Of a DNA stretch of 64,000 bases, positions 38,155-46,887 are shown one piece after another. The notes under the pieces were generated by a model. The model did no database searches. It saw only the letters and a list, made by a program, of their open reading frames with translations, and was not told where the DNA came from. Position 1 is the stretch's first letter; each line of letters begins with the position of its first letter. Made by a program: the position numbers and the translations under genes. Origin of the DNA: AC-38 sp033856025. GTDB lineage: Bacteria; Actinomycetota; Thermoleophilia; Solirubrobacterales; Solirubrobacteraceae. Location: contig JAWVFQ010000020.1 of assembly GCA_033856025.1 (NCBI GenBank), positions 62,001 through 126,000 of the forward strand, written 5' to 3'.

Positions 38155-38226
38155 GGCGGGATTGTGCCACGCGGAGATGCTCATGAGTACCGGCTTCGGT
38201 GACGAGTTCGTGACAGGATCGTGACG

Positions 38227-38628
38227 ATGGGCGCGCGGCTCGATCATGTCCGGTCGTACTACGAGGCGCTGAACAGCGGCGACGTGGACGCCGTGGCGCG
38301 GCACTTCACGCAGGACGCGGTCCACTGGTACACGCGGCGCGACCCGCAGCTCGGCGGGCGCGCGATCGCCGAGGGGGCGGCGCTGGGCGTCGAGCACCTC
38401 AACGCGCACTGGACGCTTGAGCACGCCGTCGAGGGGGACGACGAGGTGGCGATCGAGTGGACGATGGCCTTCGACCACCCGCGCGACGGCCGCCGGATGC
38501 TCGACCGCGGCGCCGAGTTCCTGGCCTTCGACGGCGACCTCATCCGCGAGGTCCGCGCCTACTACGACGAGCGCGGCGGCGACCTGCGCGGCTTCGACCA
38601 CGCCGCCCGCGGCCACACCACGCTGTGA
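38227..38628 (+). CDS. SnoaL/NTF2-like protein
   Basis: 133 residues with the cone-shaped NTF2 fold pattern: RLDHVRSYYEALNSGDVDAVARHF, then DAVHWYTRRDPQLGGRAIAEG and the strand DLIREVRAYYDE. Such domains bind small hydrophobic ligands or act as simple enzymes. An in-frame GTG at 38221 is an alternative start; CAGGAT lies seven bases before the ATG. Its stop overlaps the GTG of the AAA ATPase (GTGA), so the pair is coupled. No catalytic residues can be assigned. Confidence 0.75.
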   Translation: MGARLDHVRSYYEALNSGDVDAVARHFTQDAVHWYTRRDPQLGGRAIAEGAALGVEHLNAHWTLEHAVEGDDEVAIEWTMAFDHPRDGRRMLDRGAEFLAFDGDLIREVRAYYDERGGDLRGFDHAARGHTTL

Positions 38629-40070
38629 GCGGCGAGCTCGACTTCGAGCGCTTCGGGTACGACGCGCACCGGTTCGTGCAGTGGGTGCTCGAGCGCGCGG
38701 GCGAGCCGGAGGAATCGTCATTCGCCAAGCTGCTGCGGGAGCATTTCGGGACGGACCCGGCGGACTTCCCGGTCACCCGCGAGAACATCGCGGCGTATGA
38801 CCGGCCGAACCTCCAGCTGGCCCTGGACGCCTACCTTGAGGCGCCGGGGCGCGAGCACACGCTGGTCGGCTTCGGCGGCGCCCACAGGATGATGGAGGCC
38901 TCGCTGGCGGCCCTCGTCGGCGTGGAGAGCTCGCACCTGCACCTCGGCATCGGCCCCGTCGAGCGCACGATCATCGAGCTGGACGACGGGCGCACGCTGA
39001 CCTGCGTCGGGTCGGGTCTCTACCTGGTGAGCGACGGCGAGGATCGCCTGGCGCTCCACTTCGGCCAGCGACCCGAGCACTACGGCGGCTCCGGCCTCCA
39101 GCTCGAGGTGATGGCGCCGCGACCCGAGACCGGCGAGCGGTTCATCGCGGACCTGCGCGGGCTGATGGTCGATCGCAACGTCTACCGCGGCAAGATGCTC
39201 GCGCTCGAGGGTGGCGAGGAGGGGCCATACGGAGCCGTGTCGGTGCGGTTCCTGTCGCGCCCGGCGACCGTCCGGGAAGACATCGTCCTGCCGAAGTCGC
39301 TGCTCGACGCGATCGACCTGAACACGATCGAGTTCGCCCGTGTGCGTGAGCACCTCGCGCGATCGGGCATGCACCTGCGCCGCGGCCTGCTGCTGCATGG
39401 GCCGCCGGGCACCGGCAAGACCCTTACCGTGGGCTACCTCGCGAACGCCCTGGCCGACAGGACGGTCGTGGTCCTGACCGGCGGGTCGCTGGGCCTCGTG
39501 TCCACGGCGTGCGCGATGGCCCGCGACCTCCAGCCGGCGATGGTGGTCCTCGAGGACGTGGACCTCGTCGCCGCTGAGCGCACCTACAGCTTCGGCGGCG
39601 GGTCGCTGCTCTTCGAGCTCCTCAACGAGATGGACGGGATCGGTGGGGATGCCGACGTCGTTTTCGTGATGACCACCAACCGCGCCGACCTGCTCGAGCC
39701 CGCGCTCGTCTCGCGCCCGGGCCGGGTCGACCAGGCCATTGAGCTGCCGCTTCCCGATCCCGAAGAGCGAGGGCGCCTGCTCGAGCTCTACTGCAGCGGA
39801 GTCGACGTCGAGCTCCAGCATCCCGGCAGGGTGGTCGAACGCACCGGCGGCGCGAGCCCGGCGTTCATCCGCGAGCTCGTCCGCAAGGCCTCGGTGCACG
39901 CCGCGGTCGCGGGCGTGGACACCGTCTCGGACGCCCACTTCGACGCCGCATTGACCGGGCTGGAGCAGGGCGGGCTGCTCACACGTCGCATCCTCGGTGC
40001 CGAGGGCGCCGCGGACGCGGGCGGGGTCGGGGAGCGGGGCCCGGAGGCCTTCGAGGGGTGGGAGGAGTGA
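38625..40070 (+). CDS. AAA-family ATPase with unknown N-terminal domain
   Basis: 481 residues. The C-terminal ~240 form one AAA module: Walker A GPPGTGKT, Walker B VVLEDVD, sensor-1 VMTTNRADLLEPAL, arginine fingers at SRPGRVD, and a C-terminal lid. The first ~230 residues (GIGPVERTIIELDDGRTL, LAVHFGQR-like strands, DRNVYRGKMLAL) give no family match and may be the substrate-binding part. The CDC48/Bcs1-like AAA style suggests protein remodelling or unfolding. It is coupled by GTGA overlaps to an NTF2-like protein before and an acyl-CoA dehydrogenase after, an unusual trio. Codon choice seems slightly more relaxed than in neighbours. Confidence 0.85.
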   Translation: MSGELDFERFGYDAHRFVQWVLERAGEPEESSFAKLLREHFGTDPADFPVTRENIAAYDRPNLQLALDAYLEAPGREHTLVGFGGAHRMMEASLAALVGVESSHLHLGIGPVERTIIELDDGRTLTCVGSGLYLVSDGEDRLALHFGQRPEHYGGSGLQLEVMAPRPETGERFIADLRGLMVDRNVYRGKMLALEGGEEGPYGAVSVRFLSRPATVREDIVLPKSLLDAIDLNTIEFARVREHLARSGMHLRRGLLLHGPPGTGKTLTVGYLANALADRTVVVLTGGSLGLVSTACAMARDLQPAMVVLEDVDLVAAERTYSFGGGSLLFELLNEMDGIGGDADVVFVMTTNRADLLEPALVSRPGRVDQAIELPLPDPEERGRLLELYCSGVDVELQHPGRVVERTGGASPAFIRELVRKASVHAAVAGVDTVSDAHFDAALTGLEQGGLLTRRILGAEGAADAGGVGERGPEAFEGWEE

Positions 40071-41224
40071 AGGCCGCGCCTCGCCGGCCCCAGCCGCCCT
40101 TCACCGAGGAGCTGGAGGACTTCCGGGCAGCGGTCCGGCGGTTCGTGGCGACCGAGCTGGCGCCCAAGGCTCCGGAGTACGAGGCGGCGAAGTGGTTTCC
40201 CAACGACGTGTTCCTGCGCCTGGCCGAGATGGGCTACCTGGGGCTGAAGTACGAGGAGCGCTACGGCGGGCAGGGCGGCGGCTACCTGGCCGACGCGGTG
40301 TTCGCCGAGGAGCTGTCGCGCTGCGGCTCGGGCGGCCTGGCCGCCGGGATCGGAGCGCACACGTCGATCGCCACCCCGCCGATCTGGAAGTTCGGGACCG
40401 AGGAGCAGAAGCAGCGCTGGCTGGTCCCCGCCATCCGCGGCGAGAAGATCGGCGCGCTGGGGATCACCGAGCCCGACGCGGGCTCCGACGTGGCGGGCAT
40501 CAAGACGTTCGCCAAGCGCGTCGACGGTGGCTGGGTGGTCAACGGCTCCAAGATGTTCATCACCAACGGCGTGCGCGCGGACTTCATCGTCACGGCGGTC
40601 AAGACCAGCCAGGAGGGAGGCCACCACGGGCTCTCGTTCCTGGTGGTGGAGCGCGGAGAGGGCGTCGAGTCCAGCCCGATCGAGAAGCTGGGCTGGCACG
40701 CGTCGGACACCGCGCTGATCTCCCTCGACGACGTGTTCGTCCCCGAGGAGCACCTGCTCGGCGAGGAGAACCAGGGCTTCTACCTGATCATGGCCAACTT
40801 CCAGTGGGAGCGGCTGCTGATGGCGCTGGGGTCGGTGGGCGGGATGCAGGCGTGCTTCGAGAAGACCCTCGCATTCGCCAAGGAGCGCCGCGCCTTCGGC
40901 AAGCCGATCGGCTCGCACCAGGCCATTCGCCACAAGCTGGCCGAGATCGCCACCACGGTCGAGGTCGGCCGCTCGCTGACCTACGACGCCCTGCGGCGCT
41001 TCGTGGAGGGCGACGACGCGGTGCGCGAGGTGACGATGGCCAAGCTGGCCACCCAGCGCGCCGCCTTCGACGTCGCGGACACCTGCCTGCAGATCCACGG
41101 CGGCGCGGGCTACATGCGCGAGTACGGCATCGAGCGCGCGGCCCGCGACGCCCGCCTGGGCCCCATCGGCGGCGGCACCGACGAGATCATGAAGGAGATC
41201 CTGGGGAAGACGCTGGGGCTGTAG
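40067..41224 (+). CDS. Acyl-CoA dehydrogenase (second paralogue)
   Basis: 385 residues, close in plan to the enzyme at 36668: GITEPDAGSDVAGIKT, NGSKMFITNGV, CLQIHGGAGYMREYGIERAARD and GGGTDEIM. The catalytic Glu is again expected in helix G (FQWERLLMA), the isovaleryl/long-chain arrangement. The GTG at 40067 overlaps the AAA stop; an in-frame GTG at 40058 is an alternative. Its 3' end overlaps a convergent membrane-protein gene by 38 bases. Confidence 0.9.
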   Translation: MKAAPRRPQPPFTEELEDFRAAVRRFVATELAPKAPEYEAAKWFPNDVFLRLAEMGYLGLKYEERYGGQGGGYLADAVFAEELSRCGSGGLAAGIGAHTSIATPPIWKFGTEEQKQRWLVPAIRGEKIGALGITEPDAGSDVAGIKTFAKRVDGGWVVNGSKMFITNGVRADFIVTAVKTSQEGGHHGLSFLVVERGEGVESSPIEKLGWHASDTALISLDDVFVPEEHLLGEENQGFYLIMANFQWERLLMALGSVGGMQACFEKTLAFAKERRAFGKPIGSHQAIRHKLAEIATTVEVGRSLTYDALRRFVEGDDAVREVTMAKLATQRAAFDVADTCLQIHGGAGYMREYGIERAARDARLGPIGGGTDEIMKEILGKTLGL

Positions 41225-41867
41225 CCGCGGGCGCCGTGGGGGCCGCGGGCGCCGCGTCGCCGCGCAGGAAGAGGTAGATCGCCGCCGCGACGATCCACGG
41301 TCCGGAGGCCAGGAAGGCGAAGAACCCGACGGGCGTCAGCCCGATGATCCCCAGCAGCAGCGCCGTGACGCCGAACGCGACGTGCATCCCCCGGTGGCGC
41401 AGGACCGCCACCCCGGTGGCCAGCATGAAGATCGCGATGCCGGCGATGTAGGGGAACCAGAAGTTGACGTTGATCGCGTTGAGCGCCTCGATCGCCTGCG
41501 GGCTCAGGTCGTCGGCGGACTCGCCGAGCGCGAACTGCAGCGCCCCGCCGACGAGCAGGCCGGTGGACAGGATGACCAGCCCGGCGAACGCGATGTGGCT
41601 CAGGCGGCCGCGTCCCGGCTCGGCCAGCCGAATCGCCTTGCGCATCGAGCCCGCGAACCACGTCATCGGGACCGCGGCCAGGGCGAGCAGGACGGCGGAC
41701 AGCGACGCGTCGCTGTCATGGTCGCGCCAGAACTTCGCGACCTTGACGATCCCCTCCTTGCTCTCGGGCGTGTCGTCCGCGAAGACGGTGAACGCCGCCA
41801 CGATCAACGCCACCGCCAGAATCCCGGTCAGCGGCGCGAGCCGCTCCAGCCTTCCCATCGGGTGCAT
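41187..41867 (-). CDS. Polytopic membrane protein, about six spans
   Basis: 226 residues with hydrophobic segments at roughly 8-28, 58-76, 92-115, 135-158 and two more to ~205, ending in an Ala/Pro-rich tail (PAAPTAPAATAPASS). A polar loop after the first span (FADDTPESKEG) probably faces outside. ATG 41867 is preceded by GAGGGGAA at proper spacing. No transporter or enzyme motif found; DUF4386-like membrane proteins have a similar plan but I am not certain. Confidence 0.65.
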   Translation of the reverse strand: MHPMGRLERLAPLTGILAVALIVAAFTVFADDTPESKEGIVKVAKFWRDHDSDASLSAVLLALAAVPMTWFAGSMRKAIRLAEPGRGRLSHIAFAGLVILSTGLLVGGALQFALGESADDLSPQAIEALNAINVNFWFPYIAGIAIFMLATGVAVLRHRGMHVAFGVTALLLGIIGLTPVGFFAFLASGPWIVAAAIYLFLRGDAAPAAPTAPAATAPASSPGSPS

Positions 41868-41934
41868 GCCGTTCCCCCTCGTCGGTTGATCCGACTCTCT
41901 CACCTCGGGCGGCGGACCGGCAAGGCATTCCGCA

Positions 41935-41940
41935 TAGAGT
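41935..41940 (+). promoter_or_regulatory. -10 box of the SDR gene
   Basis: TAGAGT, 35 bases before ATG 41976, with AAGGAG as Shine-Dalgarno at 41961-41966. This is a conventional leadered start, in contrast to most promoters here. Confidence 0.45.
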
Positions 41941-41975
41941 TCCGCGCCTTCCGAACCGACAAGGAGACGCAAGGC

Positions 41976-42803
41976 ATGGGAGTACTGGACGAGAAGGTGG
42001 CGATCGTCACCGGCAGCGCGCGGGGGATCGGGCGGGCGACCGCCGAGCTGCTGGCCGAGAACGGGGCGAAGGTCCTGATCAACGACCTCGATGGCGACGT
42101 GGCCGAGCAGACCGCGAGCGAGATCGGCGGCGAGACGGTGGTCTACGCCGGCGACCTGACCAAGGGCTCGGCGTGCGACGACCTGGTCAAGACGGCGGTC
42201 GATGCGTGGGGCCGGCTGGACATCATCGTCAACAACGCCGGCTACACCCTGGACGCTCCCATCCACAAGATGTCCGACGAGCAGTTCCAGGCCATGCTCG
42301 ACATCCACAACATCGTGCCGTTCCGCGTCCTGCGCGCGGCGGCGCCGCACCTGCGCGAGCCGGCCAAGAAGGAGCGCGAGGCCGGCGAGGAGGTCTTTCG
42401 CAAGATCGTCAACGTGTCCTCGATCTCGGGGACGATGGGCAACGCCGGCCAGGCCAACTACTCCTCGGGCAAGGCGGGCGTCGTCGGCCTGACCAAGACG
42501 CTGGCCAAGGAGTGGGGCCAGTTCAAGATCAACGTCAACGCGGTGGCCTTCGGCTACATCGAGACGCGGCTCACCGCCTCCAAGGACGAGGCGAACACGA
42601 TGGAGATCGGCGGCCAGGAGGTCCAGCTCGGCATCCCCGACCAGCTGCGCCAGATGGCGCCGATGCTGATCCCGCTCGGACGCCCCGGTACGCCGGAGGA
42701 GGCGGCCGGCGGCGTCTTCTTCCTGTGCTCGCCCTGGTCGAACTTCGTCCACGGTCAGGTGCTGAACGTCACGGGTGGGCAGTTCAGCGGCATGACCACC
42801 TGA
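41976..42803 (+). CDS. Short-chain dehydrogenase/reductase (FabG-like)
   Basis: 275-residue NAD(P)-dependent oxidoreductase. Cofactor loop TGSARGIGRA (residues ~12-21), NNAG, then Ser in VNVSSISGTMG and the Tyr-Lys pair in ANYSSGKAGVVGL. This gives a full catalytic set. A C-terminal HGQVLNVTGGQ motif is typical of FabG-type 3-oxoacyl reductases. An insert of about 15 residues (HLREPAKKEREAGEEVF) lies before the Ser strand, as in some 3-hydroxyacyl-CoA dehydrogenases. It probably acts in acyl-CoA metabolism with the dehydrogenases upstream. It stands alone behind its own promoter. Confidence 0.9.
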   Translation: MGVLDEKVAIVTGSARGIGRATAELLAENGAKVLINDLDGDVAEQTASEIGGETVVYAGDLTKGSACDDLVKTAVDAWGRLDIIVNNAGYTLDAPIHKMSDEQFQAMLDIHNIVPFRVLRAAAPHLREPAKKEREAGEEVFRKIVNVSSISGTMGNAGQANYSSGKAGVVGLTKTLAKEWGQFKINVNAVAFGYIETRLTASKDEANTMEIGGQEVQLGIPDQLRQMAPMLIPLGRPGTPEEAAGGVFFLCSPWSNFVHGQVLNVTGGQFSGMTT

Positions 42804-42840
42804 TTGCGCGCCCGTCCCGCGCACCTCTCACAATGTGCGC

Positions 42841-43668
42841 GTGACGCCATTTCGCAGACCGCTCGGGGCGGCGGCCGTCGCCGCGGCCGTCGCCGCCCTG
42901 ACCCTGGCCGGGGCCGCGGCGCCGGCCGGCGCGGCGCTGCCCGCGCGCCAGCTGACGGTCATGACCTACAACATCGCCAGCGCGGTGGTGACCGACAACG
43001 AGCTGGACCCGATCGCGGACGAGATCGACGGCGAGCGCGCGGACATCGTGGGCGTCCAGGAGGTCGACCGCTCCTGGTCGCGCAGCGACAGCCTCGACCA
43101 GGCGGGCGAGCTGGCGCTGCGGCTGGGGATGAGCTTCCGCTTCGACCCGGTCCTGGACTGCTCGTCGCTGGACTACGACAACGACGGCGAGTGCCGCTAC
43201 GGGACCGCGGTGCTCAGCCGCTTCGCCTTCCGCGCCGGGGCGGTGCGCGACTACCGCCTCCCCCAGGTGGCCGGGGAGGAGCCGCGCGGGATGGGCCAGG
43301 TCGGCGTCAACGTGGCCGGGCGCCACCTCACCGTCCTCAACACGCACCTCAGCGACGTGCTGGCCGCGCGCCGGGCCCAGGTGCGCTCGATCCTGCAGAT
43401 CGTGTCCGCCATCCACGGCCCGTTCGTCCTGACCGGCGACTTCAACGCGCGGCCGTCGTCGCCGGAGATGCGCCTGCTGCGCACGCGCCTGCGCGACGCC
43501 GCGGAGCTGGCGCGGGTGCGCCGGCCCACGGTGGGCAACGCCCGGGTCGACTACGTGTGGATCTCCCGCGGGATCACCGTGCTGAGCGCGCGCATCCCCA
43601 CCGCGGCGGCCTACCGGCTCTCCGACCACCGGCCTCTGATCGTGCGGCTGCGAATCGACAGGGCGTGA
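42841..43668 (+). CDS. Secreted endonuclease/exonuclease/phosphatase family protein
   Basis: 275 residues: signal peptide (AAAVAAAVAALTLAGAAAPA), then an EEP-fold domain with VMTYNIASA, VGVQEVDRSW (Glu metal ligand), LTVLNTHLSDV, FVLTGDFNARP (Asp/Asn) and LSDHRPLIVRL (catalytic Asp-His). All catalytic positions are present, so it should hydrolyse a phosphodiester or phosphomonoester outside the cell, such as DNA, a nucleotide or a sphingomyelin-type lipid. GTG 42841 lies six bases after CACAAT; the in-frame GTG at 42835 is possible. A Cys pair (LDCSSL, GECRYG) may be a disulfide. Confidence 0.88.
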   Translation: MTPFRRPLGAAAVAAAVAALTLAGAAAPAGAALPARQLTVMTYNIASAVVTDNELDPIADEIDGERADIVGVQEVDRSWSRSDSLDQAGELALRLGMSFRFDPVLDCSSLDYDNDGECRYGTAVLSRFAFRAGAVRDYRLPQVAGEEPRGMGQVGVNVAGRHLTVLNTHLSDVLAARRAQVRSILQIVSAIHGPFVLTGDFNARPSSPEMRLLRTRLRDAAELARVRRPTVGNARVDYVWISRGITVLSARIPTAAAYRLSDHRPLIVRLRIDRA

Positions 43669-43675
43669 GCCGCGC

Positions 43676-44599
43676 GTGAGCGCGCACGCACACCACGGTC
43701 ACACCCACCTGGTGCGCGCGGACGCCGACCGCGGCCGGCTGGCGCTGGCGCTCGGGCTGATCGTCGCCTTCATGGCGGTGGAGGTGGTGGCGGGGATCCT
43801 CGCCTCCTCGCTGGCCCTGCTCTCCGACGCGGGCCACATGCTCACCGACGCCGCCGCGCTGGCGCTGTCGCTGGTCGCGGCGCGGCTGGCCACCCGGCCG
43901 GCCGGCGGCGCGATGACCTACGGGATGGGCCGGGCGGAGATCCTCTCCGCCCAGGTCAACGGCGCCACGCTCGGCGTGCTCGGCCTGCTCGTCACCTACG
44001 AGGGGATCCGGCGTCTGGCCGACCCGCCCGGCGTCGAGGGCGGGCTGGTGCTGGCGGTGGCCCTGGCGGGGATCGCGGTCAACCTGGTGGTGGCCCGCGT
44101 GCTCGCCGGGGCGGGGCGCGAGAGCCTCAACGTCGAGGGCTCCTACCGCCACGTGCTCACCGACCTCTACGCCTTCGCGGCCACGGCCGTGGCCGCGGGC
44201 GTGATCCTGGCCACCGGGTTCGACCGGGCCGACCCGCTGGCCTCGCTGCTCGTGGCCGCGCTGATGCTGCGCTCGGCCTGGGTGCTGCTGCGCGCGTCGG
44301 GCCGCGTCTTCCTCGAGGCGGCGCCGGAGGGGGTGGACCCCGACGCCATCGGCCACGCGCTGGCCGCGCAGCCGGGAGTCGTCGAGGTCCACGACCTGCA
44401 TGTGTGGGAGGTCACCTCGGGGTTCCCCGCCCTGTCCGCCCACGTCGTCGTGGGGGCCGAGGCCGACTGCCACGCCACCCGCGCCGAGCTCGAGGCCCTG
44501 CTCGGCGAGCGCTTCGGCCTGAGCCACACCACGCTCCAGGTCGAGCACGCGCCCGGGCTGCTGTCGATCGACCGGCCCGCGCCCCGCCCCGCCGGCTAG
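43676..44599 (+). CDS. Cation diffusion facilitator (Zn/Co/Cd exporter)
   Basis: 307 residues. A His-rich N-terminus (SAHAHHGHTHL) is followed by six membrane helices and a cytoplasmic C-terminal domain. The transport site is HxxxD-like: SDAGHMLTDA in helix 2 and YRHVLTDLYAF in helix 5. It is a proton antiporter that exports zinc or similar divalent metal, in the CzcD/ZitB branch. GTG 43676 starts eight bases after the previous stop, so it is likely co-transcribed with the EEP protein. No metal regulator is adjacent. Confidence 0.92.
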   Translation: MSAHAHHGHTHLVRADADRGRLALALGLIVAFMAVEVVAGILASSLALLSDAGHMLTDAAALALSLVAARLATRPAGGAMTYGMGRAEILSAQVNGATLGVLGLLVTYEGIRRLADPPGVEGGLVLAVALAGIAVNLVVARVLAGAGRESLNVEGSYRHVLTDLYAFAATAVAAGVILATGFDRADPLASLLVAALMLRSAWVLLRASGRVFLEAAPEGVDPDAIGHALAAQPGVVEVHDLHVWEVTSGFPALSAHVVVGAEADCHATRAELEALLGERFGLSHTTLQVEHAPGLLSIDRPAPRPAG

Positions 44600-44612
44600 G
44601 CGGGCGCGCGGC

Positions 44613-45125
44613 TCAAGGCGTCTCGCCGAGCGAGAACCGGCAGCCGGAGTAATACGCCCCGGCCGGCGAGGCGAGGAACGCCGTCAGCTCGCCCACCTCC
44701 GAGGCCGCGGTCGCGCTCCCGGGATGGATCGCCACGATGCGGACCTGGTGGCGCGCCCATTCGATGGACAGCGTGCGCGCGAGGTTCTCCAGCCCGGCCC
44801 GGGCGGCCTCGGCTCGCGGCCCGGCGTCCGGGCGCGGCGCGAGCAGGACGACCTGGCCGTCGCGCGCGGGGATCATCCGCTCGGTCCCCGCCGGGCGGAT
44901 GGCCTCCCAGGCGCCGTCCAGCGCGGCGCGCAGGCCGCCGGCCGCGAACGCCGCGGCGGCGTCGAACACGAGGGTGTGGAGCGGGTCGGGCAGCCCGTCG
45001 CGCGCCAGCGCCGCGCCGAGCGACCGGCACGCCGCGGCCGCGGCGTCGCCGAGCTCGCCCGCCCCGGCGACCACGACGCCGCGGCCGTCGAGCAGTCCGG
45101 GTTGCAGAAGAGGTCGCTCGGCCAA
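44613..45125 (-). CDS. Degenerate, shortened SDR-like protein
   Basis: 170 residues. The start (LLDGRGVVVAGAGELGDAAA) and the end (ARTLSIEWARHQVRIVAIHP, then LTAFLASPAGAYYSGCRFSL) match the first and last thirds of short-chain dehydrogenases, but about 80 residues between are missing or rewritten and no YxxxK catalytic pair exists. The glycine motif is altered (AGAGELG). It may be a non-catalytic NAD-binding or dimerisation partner, or a decaying gene, though the frame is intact. The TTG start is nine bases after TACAGT. Confidence 0.6.
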   Translation of the reverse strand: MAERPLLQPGLLDGRGVVVAGAGELGDAAAAACRSLGAALARDGLPDPLHTLVFDAAAAFAAGGLRAALDGAWEAIRPAGTERMIPARDGQVVLLAPRPDAGPRAEAARAGLENLARTLSIEWARHQVRIVAIHPGSATAASEVGELTAFLASPAGAYYSGCRFSLGETP

Positions 45126-45134
45126 GGCGCGCGG

Positions 45135-45144
45135 ACTGTAGCCT
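45135..45144. promoter_or_regulatory. Bidirectional promoter ACTGTAGCCT
   Basis: Minus strand TACAGT (45140-45135) is nine bases from TTG 45125. Plus strand TAGCCT (45139-45144) is seven bases from GTG 45152. The boxes share TA at 45139-45140, and the whole intergenic space is 26 bases, so no second promoter can fit. Confidence 0.6.
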
Positions 45145-45151
45145 GGCGCCC

Positions 45152-46057
45152 GTGAGCGTGTCGGTGGAGCCGCGCCCGGTCCAGCTTCCCCTGCCGGGCG
45201 GGCAGGAGGGGGCGACGGTGCGACTGCATCCGCTGCTCAGCGGCGAGATGCACGCGCCGCGCGGGCTGCTCGAGGCGCCGTCGGGACCGTTGAGGCTGGT
45301 GCGGGGCCTGGAGATCGGGCGCTCGCGCGAGGACTGGCTGTGGCTGCCCATCCCGGCCTTCCTGGTCGAGCACCCCGGCGCGGGGCCGTTCCTGGTGGAC
45401 ACCGGTCTGCACCCCAGCGTGGCGCTGGACCCTCACCAGAGCTTCGGGAGCATCGCCGGGCGCCTCAACGACTTCCGCTTCGAGCCGGGCCAGGCGGTGG
45501 CCGCCCAGCTGCGCGACCGCGGCGTGAACCCGGCGGACGTCGGCCTGGTGGTCATGACCCACCTGCACACCGACCACGCCAGCGGCGTGTCGGAGTTCCC
45601 CGACGCCACCTTCCTGGTCGACCGGCGCGAGTGGGCCAGCGCCACCGCCGCGCGCGGCCTGCCGCGGGGCTACCGCACCCAGCAGTTCGACTACGGGTTC
45701 GACTGGCGCGAGGTCGACTTCGAGACCGGCGACATCGACTCGTTCGGCAGCTTCGGCGCGTCGATCGACCTGTTCGGCGACGGCTCGGTGCGGCTCGTGT
45801 CCACGCCCGGCCACAGCGCGGGCCACATGTCGCTGGTGCTGCGCCTGCGGGGGCGCGAGGCGCTGCTGACCGCCGACGCCGCCTACACCCTGCGGGCGAT
45901 CCGCGAGGACGTGGTCCCGCTGGTCTTCCACGACCTGCACCGCTGGCGGCGCTCGCTGCACGAGGTGCGGCGCTTCGTGGACAGCACGCCCGGCCTGGTC
46001 GTCGTCCCCGGCCACGACGGCGAGGCCTGGGCGCAGCTGGACGACGTGTACGAGTAG
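45152..46057 (+). CDS. Metallo-beta-lactamase-fold hydrolase (lactonase-like)
   Basis: 301 residues. It has the zinc motif MTHLHTDHASGV (residues ~134-145), a downstream STPGHSAGHMSL His, an Asp in LLTADAAYT and a last His in VVPGHDGE. The set and length match the AHL-lactonase/PNGM-type group of MBL proteins that open lactones or hydrolyse esters. No signal peptide. GTG is seven bases after TAGCCT. The exact substrate is unknown; quorum-quenching should not be assumed. Confidence 0.87.
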   Translation: MSVSVEPRPVQLPLPGGQEGATVRLHPLLSGEMHAPRGLLEAPSGPLRLVRGLEIGRSREDWLWLPIPAFLVEHPGAGPFLVDTGLHPSVALDPHQSFGSIAGRLNDFRFEPGQAVAAQLRDRGVNPADVGLVVMTHLHTDHASGVSEFPDATFLVDRREWASATAARGLPRGYRTQQFDYGFDWREVDFETGDIDSFGSFGASIDLFGDGSVRLVSTPGHSAGHMSLVLRLRGREALLTADAAYTLRAIREDVVPLVFHDLHRWRRSLHEVRRFVDSTPGLVVVPGHDGEAWAQLDDVYE

Positions 46058-46066
46058 GGCCCGCCG

Positions 46067-46855
46067 TCAGGCGGTGGCGGCACGCCCGTCGCGTCCCTCG
46101 GCGCGGCGCTGGGCGCGCAGCCGCTGCGCGATCTCGCGGCGGCCGTGCTCCCGCAGGCCACCGTAGATCTCCTTGATGGCGGCCAGGATCTCGTCGGCCA
46201 CCTCCTGCTGGCGCTCGCGTGACGGGCTCTCGACCGTCTCGAAGCCCATCGGCTCGCCGTACTGGACGGTGACCTTGGGGAACTGGAGGCGCTTCCAGTT
46301 GCGGGTGCGCTCGGACCCGAAGATCGCCACGGGCACGACCTGGGCGCCCGTCTCCAGCGCCAGGCGCCCGATGCCGGGCTTGGCCGACTCCGCCAGCTTG
46401 CCCGTGCGCGAGCGCCCGCCCTCGCAGTACATGGCGATCGTCCCACCGCGGCCCAGGATGGTCTCGGCGGTGATGAACGCCTCCTCGTCCTTGTGGCCCC
46501 GGCGGACCGGGAACACGCCCCCGTGGGAGTAGACGAACTGGAACGGGCGCGTGAACAGCTGCGACTTGGCCATGAACTGCACCTTGCGCCGCACGAAGGC
46601 GGCGAGGAAGAAGTGGTCCATGAACGAGAAGTGGTTGGGCGCCAGGATCACCGGGCCGGACGCCGGGACGTTCTCGGCCCCGATGGAGCGCCCGCGCCAC
46701 ACCGTCCACACGAGCGGCGACAGGACCATGCGCACGATCTCGTACATCGGGTCCGGCGGGCCGCGGCGCACGCGCTCGTGGAAGCGCGTGAAGTGCTCGG
46801 CGGGGCGCGGGTCCTTGTAGACCTGCGCCTTCATCGGGACCAGCTCCTCGGCCAT
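46067..46855 (-). CDS. 1-acyl-glycerol-3-phosphate acyltransferase (PlsC family)
   Basis: 262-residue membrane-associated acyltransferase that makes phosphatidic acid from lysophosphatidic acid. Motif I NHFSFMDHFF (NHx4D, residues ~71-78) and motif III CEGGRSRTGKL (~142-152) are both present, with PVAIFGSERTRNW as motif IV region. Start ATG 46855 is seven bases after TAGCGT. A C-terminal basic tail of about 40 residues follows. Next to glycerol kinase, which supplies glycerol-3-phosphate, it suggests a link to phospholipid synthesis. Confidence 0.9.
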   Translation of the reverse strand: MAEELVPMKAQVYKDPRPAEHFTRFHERVRRGPPDPMYEIVRMVLSPLVWTVWRGRSIGAENVPASGPVILAPNHFSFMDHFFLAAFVRRKVQFMAKSQLFTRPFQFVYSHGGVFPVRRGHKDEEAFITAETILGRGGTIAMYCEGGRSRTGKLAESAKPGIGRLALETGAQVVPVAIFGSERTRNWKRLQFPKVTVQYGEPMGFETVESPSRERQQEVADEILAAIKEIYGGLREHGRREIAQRLRAQRRAEGRDGRAATA

Positions 46856-46862
46856 CGGTTCG

Positions 46863-46868
46863 ACGCTA
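46863..46868 (-). promoter_or_regulatory. -10 box of the PlsC-family gene
   Basis: Minus strand TAGCGT, seven bases before ATG 46855, no Shine-Dalgarno. The acyltransferase thus appears to have its own leaderless transcript although glycerol kinase lies just upstream on the same strand. Confidence 0.5.
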
Positions 46869-46887
46869 CACGTTCCCGCCGGGCGGG

